Below are positions 1 to 8,660 of a DNA stretch of 64,000 nucleotides, piece by piece; within the stretch, counting starts at the first letter, position 1, and each line of letters opens with the position of its first letter. The notes under the pieces were generated by a model that saw only the letters and a program-made list of their open reading frames with translations, searched no databases and had not been told where the DNA came from. The DNA comes from SIG672 sp045580325 (GTDB lineage: Bacteria; Bacillota; Clostridia; Oscillospirales; CAG-272): positions 1 to 64,000 of the forward strand of contig JAZNNR010000002.1 of assembly GCA_045580325.1 (NCBI GenBank), read 5' to 3'. A program made the translations under genes and the position numbers.

Positions 1-14
1 TTTCAGACTTTTCC

Positions 15-150
15 AAAAACTTTGCTAAAAAGGAACTAAATAATCGTTTTAGTAAAGTTTTTGAAGTTCTTAGAAACTTTTTTCAAAAAGTTTCTAAGCA
101 GGATCCAAGGACAGAGTCCTTGGCGGGGTCAGGGCAGAGCCCTGAGGAAG
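15..150. repeat. Cluster of three hairpins, intergenic repeat family 1
   Basis: Three inverted repeats lie in a row: 15-30 with 47-62, 69-98 (arms around AAACTTTTT), and the GC-rich pair 105-123 (CCAAGGAC/GTCCTTGG) and 131-143 (AGGGC/GCCCT). The same composition, an AACTTTTT hairpin joined to a CAGAGCCCT block, recurs in opposite orientation at 16535-16586, so this is a dispersed element rather than a gene. It ends just before the ribosome site GAGGAAGG of the next gene. Confidence 0.7.
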
Positions 151-158
151 GATAAACA

Positions 159-1118
159 ATGAGGACACTTACGGTTAACACAAACGACGCGGGGCAAAGA
201 CTGGATAAATTTCTTTCAAAAGCAGTTCCGACGCTGCCCACATCGCTGATGTATAAGCTCATAAGAACAAAGAAGATAAAGGTCAACAGAAAACGCACGG
301 AGCATACCTATTTTCTGTGCGAGGGCGATACGGTCGAGCTCTTCATCAAGGAAGAATTTTTTGAAAATACACCGGAAACCGCTTCGCTGAAGCTGACACC
401 GCATATTGATATAATATATGAGGATGAAAATATAATCCTTTGCGATAAAAGAGCGGGAATGATAGTCCATTCGGACGATAAAGAGAGCACAAATACGCTG
501 ATCTCGCATATAACGGCTTATCTTTATCAAAAAGGGGAGTACGATCCCGCAAAAGAGAACTCATTTGCTCCCGCGCTCTGTAACAGAATTGATAGAAATA
601 CAGGCGGTATAGTTATCGCGGCAAAGAATGCACAAACACTTCGTATAATGAACGAAAAAATCAAGAACAGGGAACTCTGTAAAAAGTATCTCGCCGCAGT
701 ACACGGTACTTTTGAAGAAAAAGAGGGTGTGCTTAAGGGCTACCTTATAAAAGACTCGAAAACGAACACGGTAAAGGTTTTCAAAACTCAGCCGAAGAGC
801 GCGGACGCAAAGAAGATAATAACAGGATACCGCGTAGTTGCCGAGAAAAACGGACTCTCTCTTCTCGAGGTCGACCTTATAACAGGGCGCACGCATCAGA
901 TAAGAGCGCATATGTCGTCGGTAGGACACCCGCTTCTCGGGGACGGCAAATACGGCGTAAACCGCGACGATAAACAGATCGGATATAAATATCAGGCACT
1001 TTATTCGTACAGCCTTGAATTTCGCTTCAAGGGAGATTCGGGAATACTCGAGTACCTAAATGAAAGGACATTCAAAATAAATGAAGATAAGATCTGGTTT
1101 TGCAGAGAATTCAAATAA
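159..1118 (+). CDS. RluA-family 23S rRNA pseudouridine synthase
   Basis: This 319-residue protein should isomerise uridine to pseudouridine in rRNA. It starts with an S4-like RNA-binding domain (about residues 1-75) followed by the RluA catalytic domain. The family motif RIDRNTGG is present with the catalytic Asp at about residue 145, and the conserved GRTHQIRAHM segment follows near residue 247. The start is supported by GAGGAAGG 7 nt upstream. The gene overlaps the next one, lnt, by 38 bp. Which uridine is modified (RluC/RluD type) cannot be told from the sequence. Confidence 0.93.
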   Translation: MRTLTVNTNDAGQRLDKFLSKAVPTLPTSLMYKLIRTKKIKVNRKRTEHTYFLCEGDTVELFIKEEFFENTPETASLKLTPHIDIIYEDENIILCDKRAGMIVHSDDKESTNTLISHITAYLYQKGEYDPAKENSFAPALCNRIDRNTGGIVIAAKNAQTLRIMNEKIKNRELCKKYLAAVHGTFEEKEGVLKGYLIKDSKTNTVKVFKTQPKSADAKKIITGYRVVAEKNGLSLLEVDLITGRTHQIRAHMSSVGHPLLGDGKYGVNRDDKQIGYKYQALYSYSLEFRFKGDSGILEYLNERTFKINEDKIWFCREFK

Positions 1119-2730
1119 AATTCTTGATAAAAAAGCATTTGTTTTCTTGATTTTATTTGCTTCGGCGGTACTTACCGCGCTTGCGCTGATATTTAAAATA
1201 ATGTCGGTACTTGTTTTTGTATCGCTTGCTCCGCTTGTGATGATCCTTATAAAAAGATGTGAAAAAGGGAAGAAAGCACGCTCGAGCTACGCAGTAGGAT
1301 TTCTGTGGTCGTTTTTCTTCTATATCGTGATATACCACTGGTTCTGGTATCTCTGGCCGATGGATTTTCTCGGAGTTGAAAAGCCGCTTGCACTTGTTAT
1401 AACCCTTTTCTGCTGGATAGGACTTTCTCTCCTTCAAGCACTGGGAACAGCATTCGTTGCGCCCCTGTTTTGCCTTGCGTATAAAAAGGGCGGACTTACT
1501 ATGGCACCCTTTATATTCGCATGCGCTTGGACGGTGCTTGAATATATGCAGTCGCTCACTTGGATGGGCGTGCCTTGGGCAAGACTTGCTCTTTCGCAGA
1601 CCGTTTTTCCTGCCGCCGTGCAGAGCGCAGCACTTTTCGGCTCGCTCTTTATAGGCTTTATAATTGCTCTTGTTAACGGATTTGTTGCCGTCGCTGCGGT
1701 ATATTTTGTTTCCGAGGGTAAGACCTCGAGGGGCGCTCTGCGCTTTGCCTGCGCCGCGCTTGCCGTCGTGATGCTCAATCTCGGATACGGTTTTCTTGCT
1801 ATGGCAGCACATAACGAAAAAAAGGGCGAAGCCGTTACCGTAACGGTAGTGCAGGGCAATATCTCGTCAAACGATAAGTGGGCAGACCAGTCAAACGCAA
1901 ACGCCTTGAAGGTCTATACCACGCTGACTCTCGCCGCAGATGCAAAAAGGCACGCGGACATAGTTGTGTGGCCCGAAACCGTAATTACCACCAGCGTCAG
2001 AACGAGTCCTCTTTACAGAAATAATATAAAAGAGCTTGCAAAAGAAACGGGCTCGATAATTTTCGTTGGGGCAATAGACAGCCTTGATATTTCCGAGGAC
2101 ATCACAAATGAATATAATGCAGTAATAGCCTTCTTCCCCGACGGAACGATTGAAGACGGCTCGTACAAAAAACAGCATCTCGTACCCTTTGGCGAATATA
2201 TGCCGATGAGAGATATACTTTCGGTAGTTTTGCCATTTATGACAGAGCTTAATATGCTCGAGGACGACCTTGATGCAGGAACACATAGCGAGGTGCTTGA
2301 TACCGGGGACGGCAGTATCGGCAGACTTATCTGCTTTGATTCGATATATCCCGACCTCGCCCGAGAAAGCGTGGCGGACGGTGCAGAGTATATTCTCCTC
2401 TCGACAAACGATTCGTGGTACCGCGATTCTTCCTCGGCGTATCAACATAACTCTCACGCGGTGCTTCGCGCAGTCGAAAACAGGCGCTATATAGCAAGAG
2501 CGGCAAGCACGGGGATCTCTGCGATAATAAGCTCGGACGGAGAGGTGAGCGATATGCTCGGACCGCTTACAAAGGGCTATATTACGGCAAGTATTCACAG
2601 AAACACCGAAAGAACGCTCTATTCTTACGTGGGTGATATAATAGTTCTTCCGTGTCTGCTTTTTATAGCTTTCTTTGCATTAAAAGATATACTTGAACGG
2701 TGCAAAAATCCGCACAAACCGAACGTCTGA
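1081..2730 (+). CDS. lnt: Apolipoprotein N-acyltransferase (Lnt)
   Basis: The protein (549 aa) has an N-terminal block of about six membrane helices (residues 15-250) followed by a carbon-nitrogen hydrolase domain. The catalytic triad is visible: Glu299 in VVWPET, Lys364 in KKQHLVPFGEYMP and Cys418 in RLICFD. Lnt transfers an acyl chain to the N-terminal cysteine of lipoproteins on the outer face of the cytoplasmic membrane. It overlaps the preceding pseudouridine synthase by 38 bp, so the two are probably co-transcribed. Lnt is classically proteobacterial and actinobacterial; Clostridia of this type carry a homologue of uncertain substrate. This window encodes several lipobox proteins that could be clients. 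Confidence 0.9.
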   Translation: MKIRSGFAENSNKILDKKAFVFLILFASAVLTALALIFKIMSVLVFVSLAPLVMILIKRCEKGKKARSSYAVGFLWSFFFYIVIYHWFWYLWPMDFLGVEKPLALVITLFCWIGLSLLQALGTAFVAPLFCLAYKKGGLTMAPFIFACAWTVLEYMQSLTWMGVPWARLALSQTVFPAAVQSAALFGSLFIGFIIALVNGFVAVAAVYFVSEGKTSRGALRFACAALAVVMLNLGYGFLAMAAHNEKKGEAVTVTVVQGNISSNDKWADQSNANALKVYTTLTLAADAKRHADIVVWPETVITTSVRTSPLYRNNIKELAKETGSIIFVGAIDSLDISEDITNEYNAVIAFFPDGTIEDGSYKKQHLVPFGEYMPMRDILSVVLPFMTELNMLEDDLDAGTHSEVLDTGDGSIGRLICFDSIYPDLARESVADGAEYILLSTNDSWYRDSSSAYQHNSHAVLRAVENRRYIARAASTGISAIISSDGEVSDMLGPLTKGYITASIHRNTERTLYSYVGDIIVLPCLLFIAFFALKDILERCKNPHKPNV

Positions 2731-2805
2731 TTTCAGATAAGCTTGTTGTCGAAGATGCACAAAAGCGTGGCTGCTTTTTTGTATAAAATGAAGTCTGCAA
2801 TCAAG

Positions 2806-2834
2806 TTGACAAAACGAAAGTAAAATGATATAAT
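2806..2834 (+). promoter_or_regulatory. Sigma-A promoter of the solute-binding lipoprotein
   Basis: TTGACA (2806-2811), a 17-nt spacer and TATAAT (2829-2834), 30 bp before the ATG at 2865. Both hexamers match the consensus exactly, which fits a highly expressed surface lipoprotein. Confidence 0.85.
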
Positions 2835-2864
2835 ATATGTACAAAATTATATTGGAGGTATAAT

Positions 2865-4376
2865 ATGAAGAAAAGAATTTTGGCAACAGTTATGTCCATT
2901 CTTCTCATCGTATGCTCTTTGCTCACTCTCGCTTCTTGCGTAGATGACAATGATGACGATGGCGACAAGCCGGATATTGAAAAGCCTTGGCTCGATAACC
3001 TTGGTGAACACGACCTTGAAGGATATACCGTTAAGTTTGCAGTATCAGAAGCACTTGACGGCGATACCTTCCACAAGCGTTCCATCATGGCTGAGGAAGA
3101 CACAGGCGACTCTGTTGACGCTGCAATTTTTGCGCGTAACGAGGCAATTGAAGCAAGATTTAACTGCACTATCGACCTTACCTACTACACAACCGACAGT
3201 CTTAGCGTAGCTCTTTCGAGCGTATTTATGTCTGGCGGCGAGGAATATGACGTTATCGCTGCCCGTCAGTATGACGACATTTCCATTTGTAGTAAGGGCT
3301 ATGTTGTTGACATTGCAAAAGACGAAGAAGTAAAGCCGTACATTCAGTGGCAGGATAACGAATTCCCCTACTGGGGCGAACGTTATATCGACGGTATGTC
3401 CTACAAGGGTCAGGTATACTGGCTCGCAGGCGACCTCTGCCTCAGATATACAGGCGGATTCTACTGCACATTCGTAAATGCAACTATTTACGAGCAGTAC
3501 CTTAGCGATCAGGGCAGCATTTACGACATCGTAAGAGACAAGAAGTGGACCATCGACAAGATGAAGCAGTTCTCTGACGCGGCTACAACAGTTGAAAATG
3601 TTACTATCGAAGACCTTCTTTCTGCAGGTGGTGTAACAGGTGTTGCAGTTGACATTCGCGACAACACAAACGGTTGGGCAGTAGCGGCAGGCGTTAACTT
3701 CTCTCAGAAGAACAGAGACGGAAGCGTTAGCCTTACATTCAACACTAAGAACACAACTCTTGACAGCTTCTATACCAAGTATATGGAACTCATCGGCTCC
3801 AAGGGTGTTACTAAGGCAGCAGGATACGATGATGCCTTCAAGGTGTTCGCATCTGACAATGCACTTATGGTTCCCGGAAGACTTAATCAGGCAGAGGTTT
3901 ACCTGCGTGAAATGACCTCTCCTTATTATATCGTTCCTTGTCCTCTCCTTAAGGAAGGTCAGGAATACCGTTCCAGCGTACACGATGCTATTAACATCTA
4001 CGGTATCAGCGTAGGTTCGCAGAACAAGAAAGCAACAGCAATCGTTCTCGAAGCACTTTGCGCAGAATCTTACCGCAGCGTAAGACCTCGTTACTATGAC
4101 GATGCTCTTAAGTTCAAGTACACAACAGACATTGACTCTGCTGCTATGATCGACATCATCAGCGAAAGCTCTTACGTAGACTTCGTACTCGTATGGGCAT
4201 TTACCGATTACTTTGGCGGTCTTGGCGACCCTCAGAACATTGGTAACTATCTCAGAAGCAGTATGAAAGACGGTCTTGCTTCTCTGTCCGGACTTAATAA
4301 GAAGGTATCCGGTTGGAACAAGGGACTTAAAGAAATCGATGCGATGTTTAAAAAGCTCGCAGAGCTTGAACAATAA
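2865..4376 (+). CDS. Extracellular solute-binding lipoprotein (ABC type), orphan
   Basis: The 503-aa product starts with a lipoprotein signal peptide: KKR, a hydrophobic core, then the lipobox LASC with Cys near residue 25, followed by an Asp-rich linker. The body resembles family 1 extracellular solute-binding proteins (segments such as DVIAARQYDD and the C-terminal GLKEIDAMFKKL). It should be anchored outside the membrane and capture a ligand, probably a carbohydrate. No permease or ATPase gene is adjacent: the gene sits alone between its own consensus promoter and a double terminator. The start is fixed by TTGGAGG upstream. The ligand is unknown. Confidence 0.85.
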   Translation: MKKRILATVMSILLIVCSLLTLASCVDDNDDDGDKPDIEKPWLDNLGEHDLEGYTVKFAVSEALDGDTFHKRSIMAEEDTGDSVDAAIFARNEAIEARFNCTIDLTYYTTDSLSVALSSVFMSGGEEYDVIAARQYDDISICSKGYVVDIAKDEEVKPYIQWQDNEFPYWGERYIDGMSYKGQVYWLAGDLCLRYTGGFYCTFVNATIYEQYLSDQGSIYDIVRDKKWTIDKMKQFSDAATTVENVTIEDLLSAGGVTGVAVDIRDNTNGWAVAAGVNFSQKNRDGSVSLTFNTKNTTLDSFYTKYMELIGSKGVTKAAGYDDAFKVFASDNALMVPGRLNQAEVYLREMTSPYYIVPCPLLKEGQEYRSSVHDAINIYGISVGSQNKKATAIVLEALCAESYRSVRPRYYDDALKFKYTTDIDSAAMIDIISESSYVDFVLVWAFTDYFGGLGDPQNIGNYLRSSMKDGLASLSGLNKKVSGWNKGLKEIDAMFKKLAELEQ

Positions 4377-4386
4377 AAGCTAATAT

Positions 4387-4417
4387 AAAAACCGAAGGCT
4401 GACGCCTTCGGTTTTTT
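4387..4417. terminator. Bidirectional intrinsic terminator
   Basis: A hairpin with arms ACCGAAGGC/GCCTTCGGT is followed by T6 on the plus strand and T5 on the minus strand. It ends the solute-binding gene and can also stop transcription of the convergent radical SAM gene. Confidence 0.85.
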
Positions 4418-4424
4418 ATTTCTC

Positions 4425-4463
4425 AAGATTAAACCACGCAAAAGCGTGGTTTAATCTTTTTTT
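4425..4463 (+). terminator. Second terminator, perfect 15-bp stem
   Basis: A perfect 15-bp stem (AAGATTAAACCACGC, loop AAAA) is followed by T7 on the plus strand. The stop codon of the minus-strand gene ending at 4451 lies inside the stem, so that gene's 3' end is folded into the hairpin. Confidence 0.8.
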
Positions 4464-5359
4464 AAAACTCCCGTATAATCGAACGCAGGAATAAAGCTCT
4501 CCTGCGAGGCGGTACGCTCCTGTGTAAATCCGTTACATACCCCAAGCTCACGCGCAAAGCTTACGACCTTTTCATATTCGTAGGTGGTAAGTCTGCGAGA
4601 TAGATCTTTTCTGTGCGCAACCGACGGCATAGGAGTGTACTGATTCATTATGCTTATGTAAATATCATGTCCGAAGGTGTCAAAAAGGTACTTTATTACC
4701 CTCATAGAATCATCGACGTGCGCAGGGAGAACGAGGTGTCTGACGATGACACCCTTTTTCATTATACCGCGACTGTCAAACTCGGGCGCGCCTGCTATAT
4801 CGAGCATTTTGCTTATGGCGCGCGACGCTTTTTCAAAGTAATCGGGAGCGCAGGAAAAGCTCTTTGCAAGCTCGGGCGAAAAATATTTGAAGTCGGGCAA
4901 AAATATGTCAACTTTACCGCGCAACAGCTCAAGTGTTTCGGGATTTTCGTATCCGCTCGAGTTCCACACGAATGGAAGGGCAAATCCCTTGGCTTTGGCA
5001 CGGTCTATCGCCGAGATAATGGTAGGCGTAAAATGCGAGGGAGTTACAAGATTTATGTTGTTTGCACCCTTATCGGCAAGCTCGAAGAATATTTCTATAA
5101 GACGCTCCTCGGATATATGAAGTCCTGCGTGCGAGAGCACGATATCCGAATTCTGACAGTATATACATTTGAGCTGACAGCCCGAAAAAAAGACTGTACC
5201 CGAGCCTTCGCTGCCTGAAATGCAGGGCTCTTCCCACATATGAAGGCTTGCGCGGCAGATTTTCAGTTTGTCGCTCTCACCGCAGAAGCCGCGCGATAGG
5301 CGACGGTCAATTTTACATCTGCGCGGACAAAGCTCGCAGCTTTTGTAGAGGTCCTTCAT
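4451..5359 (-). CDS. PflA/PflX-like radical SAM protein
   Basis: This 302-aa protein has the radical SAM cluster motif CQLKCIYC (CxxxCxxC, about residues 60-67), preceded by an extra Cys pair near the N-terminus (CELCPRRC) that probably binds a further metal or cluster. This layout is that of the COG1313 PflX-type proteins, relatives of pyruvate formate-lyase activating enzyme whose own target is mostly unknown. It uses S-adenosylmethionine and a 4Fe-4S cluster to make a 5'-deoxyadenosyl radical. No glycyl-radical enzyme gene is nearby, so the substrate cannot be inferred. tRNA-Lys lies just upstream on the same strand. Confidence 0.85.
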   Translation of the reverse strand: MKDLYKSCELCPRRCKIDRRLSRGFCGESDKLKICRASLHMWEEPCISGSEGSGTVFFSGCQLKCIYCQNSDIVLSHAGLHISEERLIEIFFELADKGANNINLVTPSHFTPTIISAIDRAKAKGFALPFVWNSSGYENPETLELLRGKVDIFLPDFKYFSPELAKSFSCAPDYFEKASRAISKMLDIAGAPEFDSRGIMKKGVIVRHLVLPAHVDDSMRVIKYLFDTFGHDIYISIMNQYTPMPSVAHRKDLSRRLTTYEYEKVVSFARELGVCNGFTQERTASQESFIPAFDYTGVLKKD

Positions 5360-5388
5360 ATACGCTTACCTTGCCTTTCGTAAAAAAT

Positions 5389-5415
5389 AAAAAGCCGTTT
5401 TTTCAAACGGCTTTT
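5389..5415 (-). terminator. Terminator after tRNA-Lys
   Basis: On the minus strand the hairpin AGCCGTTT/AAACGGCT starts a few bases after the tRNA 3' end and runs into T5. Confidence 0.8.
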
Positions 5416-5417
5416 TA

Positions 5418-5490
5418 TGCTCCATCGGAGATTCGAACTCCGGACACCTTGATTAAAAGTCAAGTGCTCTACCGTCTGAGCTAATGGGGC
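5418..5490 (-). tRNA. tRNA-Lys (TTT anticodon)
   Basis: Read on the minus strand this 73-nt sequence folds as a cloverleaf. The D stem is GCTC/GAGC, the anticodon stem CTTGA/TCAAG with loop CTTTTAA (anticodon TTT), the T stem CGGAG/CTCCG with loop TTCGAAT, and the discriminator base is A73. CCA is not encoded. The acceptor stem GCCCCAT/ATGGAGC has a C3-A70 mismatch where a C-G pair would be expected. A terminator follows directly. Confidence 0.93.
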
Positions 5491-5592
5491 ATATGGCGTG
5501 TCCTATTTAACACGCCTAATTATAATAGCACGCAAACAGGCTTTTGTCAAGTCTTTTTTGAAAAAAAGTGAAAAATATTGGATATTTTATTG

Positions 5593-7974
5593 TCAGTTCG
5601 GGTTTTTATCTTGCTTTTCAAAAATGATATTTCCATTTTCAAATAACACGGAAATAGCTTGGCCGGACGAAACACTGTTTTTCAAAATGAATAGAGAAAG
5701 CGGTCCTTCGACAGAGGATAAAATGGCACGCCGCACGTCGCGGGCGCCGTTTTCACATTTTACAGAGTCGGCAATATACTGCGCCACACTGCGCTCAAAG
5801 CGCACGGTGATATTTTCATTTGATAAGATTCGATCTTCAAGCTTTTTCAGCATATTTTCGCTTATTTTGAGAATAGTGGCGCGATTTAAGCTTTTAAATA
5901 CTATTATTTCATCGGGACGGCTCAAAAATTCGCTCGAAAATACTTCACGAAGCCTGTCCGCAGCGTAGGCATTCTCATCAGAGTCCTTTGCAACAAATCC
6001 GAGCGGATTTGAAGATGGATTTTTGCCCGATGCTCCGACGTTTGAGGTCATTATTATTACTGTGTTTTTAAAGCTTATCTTGCGTCCGCGAGAGTCGCAT
6101 AGAACGCCTTCGTCCATAATTTGAAGCAGTAGGTCGAAGACGTCGCGGTGCGCCTTTTCTATTTCGTCAAATAGGATTATGTGGTGAGGATTTCGTTTCA
6201 CCTTTTCGGTAAGCTGACCGCCGTCATCGTAGCCTATATAGCCGGGCGGTGAGCCGATAAGCCGTGAAACGCTGTGCGCTTCGCAGTATTCGGACATATC
6301 GAGGCGGATAAGAGAGTTCTCACTCCCGTAGAGCGCCTCTGCGAGAGCCTTGGCAAGCTCGGTCTTTCCGACTCCCGTAGATCCTGTAAAAAGAAAGGTA
6401 GCTATCGGACGCGACGGGTCGCGCACACAGGTTTTGGATCGTCCTATAACGTTTGCTACTCTTTTTATAGCATCATCCTGTCCGAAAACCCGATTTTTTA
6501 TAGCATCTTCAAGCGTCAGACTCTTATTTTCTCGCTCTTTTCCGAGCACCGATAGGGGAATACCCGTCCACTCGCTTAAGGTTCTGACGATGTCGTCGGC
6601 ATTAACTGTGTCTGCATAGTCATTTTCGCAGGAGATTTTGTCAAGCATAATAGTAGAAGCTCCCTTGTCGCTGTGTCCGCCCCTTTCACAAAATGCAAGG
6701 CGTAAGATTCTTTTACGACTGGACTCTTCACTTTGCGCCTTGACACTTTCTATTTTTACACGTGCAAGACTTTCATCGATAAGGTCGATGGCTTTGTCGG
6801 GGAGAAAACGGTCGGTTATATAGCGCGCAGAGAGCTTTACCGCTTCTTCAATGGCAGCGTCGCTTATCTTTATATTGTGATGGCTTTCGTATTTGTCGCG
6901 TATGCCGTATAAAATTCGGATACTTTCTTCGATGCTTGGCTCTGAAATGTTAATACTCTGAAATCTTCGCTCGAAGGCAGAGTCTTTTTCGATGTGCTTC
7001 CTGTATTCATCGAGAGTGGTTGCACCTATAAGCTTTATTTTTCCTCTTGCAAGCGCAGGTTTGATGATGTTTGCCGCATCTATCGCGCCCTCAGCAGAGC
7101 CTGCTCCGATTATAGTGTGAAGCTCGTCTATAAATAGTACGATGTTCGGTCTTTTTGAAACCTCGTCGAGTACGAGCTTCATACGTTCCTCAAAATCACC
7201 TCGGTATTTTGCGCCCGCAAGCATAGAGGGCAGGTCGAGCGAGAAAATCTGAAGGTCGGCAAGCTCGTCGGGTACGTTTCCGTCGGCGATCATCTGTGCA
7301 AGACCTTCGATAATAGCCGTCTTGCCAACACCGGGCTCTCCGATAAGACAGGGATTGTTTTTGGTTCTTCGTATAAGTATTCGCATTATGCGCTCTGTCT
7401 CGCTCTCGCGCCCTATTACGGGATCAAATGGACTTTTTTCAGCCTCTGCGGTAAGATTTCTTGCGAATTTTTCGAGATTTGGGAGGCGTTCTTCGGCTTT
7501 GGGTACTCTTTTTGACTGCACAGAAGAATGCTCCGCACTGTCCGACCTTACTTTTAGCTCAAGCTCACGGCTAAGCTCGCTTATCTTGCAGCCCTGCGAG
7601 GAAAGAAGCTTCACGGCAGTAGAATTTTTAGCTCTGATCAGAGCAAAGAGAAGTATTATGTCCGTAACCTCGCCCGAGCCCTCTTTTTCGGCAATTTTGG
7701 CAGAGTCAGCTATTATATCGCGAGTTACAGGAGTCATATCGGATACGCAGTCTGCGCTTCGCTCTCCCTTGCCCACACAGTCTGTTATCTGTCTGCGTGT
7801 TTTTTCTTCCTTTGCTCCGTGTGAAGTCAAGATCCTTGATACAGAACTGCCCTTGTCGCTTAGCATAGCAAGCAAAATATGCTCCGAGCCTATATATGAG
7901 TGTCCGAATTCTCTGGCAAACGCAAGTGAAGAACTCAGTATTCTCTGTGCCGAGGGTGAAAATCTATCTACCAT
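5593..7974 (-). CDS. clpC: ClpC-like AAA+ unfoldase of a Clp protease
   Basis: This 793-aa Hsp100 protein has two N-terminal Clp repeats (about residues 1-145), a first nucleotide-binding domain (Walker A G212-T219; arginine-finger segment FERRFQ) and a second (Walker A G531-T538; SNVGAS segment). The tripeptide LGF at 658-660 sits where ClpC and ClpA carry the ClpP-docking loop, so it probably feeds unfolded substrates to ClpP. The region between the two domains (about 410-470) is short and shows no clear UVR or long coiled coil, unlike Bacillus ClpC. The usual ctsR-mcsA-mcsB partners are not adjacent. The call is between ClpC and a ClpC-related paralogue. Confidence 0.88.
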   Translation of the reverse strand: MVDRFSPSAQRILSSSLAFAREFGHSYIGSEHILLAMLSDKGSSVSRILTSHGAKEEKTRRQITDCVGKGERSADCVSDMTPVTRDIIADSAKIAEKEGSGEVTDIILLFALIRAKNSTAVKLLSSQGCKISELSRELELKVRSDSAEHSSVQSKRVPKAEERLPNLEKFARNLTAEAEKSPFDPVIGRESETERIMRILIRRTKNNPCLIGEPGVGKTAIIEGLAQMIADGNVPDELADLQIFSLDLPSMLAGAKYRGDFEERMKLVLDEVSKRPNIVLFIDELHTIIGAGSAEGAIDAANIIKPALARGKIKLIGATTLDEYRKHIEKDSAFERRFQSINISEPSIEESIRILYGIRDKYESHHNIKISDAAIEEAVKLSARYITDRFLPDKAIDLIDESLARVKIESVKAQSEESSRKRILRLAFCERGGHSDKGASTIMLDKISCENDYADTVNADDIVRTLSEWTGIPLSVLGKERENKSLTLEDAIKNRVFGQDDAIKRVANVIGRSKTCVRDPSRPIATFLFTGSTGVGKTELAKALAEALYGSENSLIRLDMSEYCEAHSVSRLIGSPPGYIGYDDGGQLTEKVKRNPHHIILFDEIEKAHRDVFDLLLQIMDEGVLCDSRGRKISFKNTVIIMTSNVGASGKNPSSNPLGFVAKDSDENAYAADRLREVFSSEFLSRPDEIIVFKSLNRATILKISENMLKKLEDRILSNENITVRFERSVAQYIADSVKCENGARDVRRAILSSVEGPLSLFILKNSVSSGQAISVLFENGNIIFEKQDKNPN

Positions 7975-8001
7975 AACCCTTTTCCTTTCGCAAATAAAAA
8001 T

Positions 8002-8037
8002 CGAGATGAAAATATCTATTATAATATTTCCATCTCG
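8002..8037 (-). terminator. Terminator between the peptidoglycan-binding operon and clpC
   Basis: A 14-bp stem CGAGATG(G)AAATAT/ATATTTTCATCTCG with an 8-nt loop, followed on the minus strand by ATTTTTATTT. It lies downstream of the operon ending at 8105 and about 30 bp before clpC; its loop contains a TATAAT-like string, so overlap with a clpC promoter is possible. Confidence 0.6.
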
Positions 8038-8104
8038 AGCGAAAAAAAGTCGTATTAAAAGTAAATATTTTGATAAAAAAGAAAATTTTTCTAAATATCC
8101 TGGG

Positions 8105-8632
8105 TTACTGCCCCGGACTCTTTAAAATATACTGCGAATATGCCCTTGCAAGAGCGTTCCAGACCTCTTTCGTTATCTGACCGTCGGGGTTTTCTATGCC
8201 GTTACGCTCACTGAAATCGGCAATAGCATCGCTCGTGGCTTTATCCATTTTGCCGTTTACCGATACGTTTTGATAGTCATATACGTGCAGAGCGCGGAGC
8301 ATAACCTGAACGATGTAAACTATGTCGTACTCGTCGTCGCTGTCTATTATCGCACTGTACATAAGCATATCAAAGGGGGATATTTTTTCGGGAAGAGCAT
8401 ATATTTCCCGTACTTTGCGAGCTTCACTCACAAGACTGTTCCAGGTTGCAAAATCGACCGCTCCGCTTTCGGTGATTCCCATAAGCCTTTGGAAATCGCC
8501 GACCGCCTCTGCGGTAAGAGAGCCGTAAATTCCGTCAGGCGTTATCATAGGGAGCGCGTATCCCGCTTTGTAAAGCTCACGCAGATATGTTTGCACCTCG
8601 TACACTACAAGGTCGGACCTTCTTATATCCAT
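8105..8632 (-). CDS. Peptidoglycan-binding domain protein, third gene of operon
   Basis: The 175-aa protein consists of two PG_binding_1-like repeats: the first with DGIYGSLTAEAVGDFQ (about residues 36-51), the second with NGKMDKATSDAIADF (about 127-141). I chose the ATG at 8632 because GAGAGG lies just upstream and the gene then starts 28 bp after its neighbour; an upstream in-frame ATG at 8704 would overlap that gene. There is no signal peptide and no catalytic domain. Together with the next two entries it forms a minus-strand operon, probably concerned with cortex or cell-wall binding; that role is inferred from the domains only. Confidence 0.75.
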   Translation of the reverse strand: MDIRRSDLVVYEVQTYLRELYKAGYALPMITPDGIYGSLTAEAVGDFQRLMGITESGAVDFATWNSLVSEARKVREIYALPEKISPFDMLMYSAIIDSDDEYDIVYIVQVMLRALHVYDYQNVSVNGKMDKATSDAIADFSERNGIENPDGQITKEVWNALARAYSQYILKSPGQ

Positions 8633-8660
8633 ATATTTTTCCTCTCTTTCTGCAAAGCTG

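Noticed and set aside
3045..4373. 442-codon open frame on the minus strand
   Set aside because: It is a shadow of the solute-binding lipoprotein gene, which has a promoter, ribosome site, signal peptide and terminator on the plus strand.
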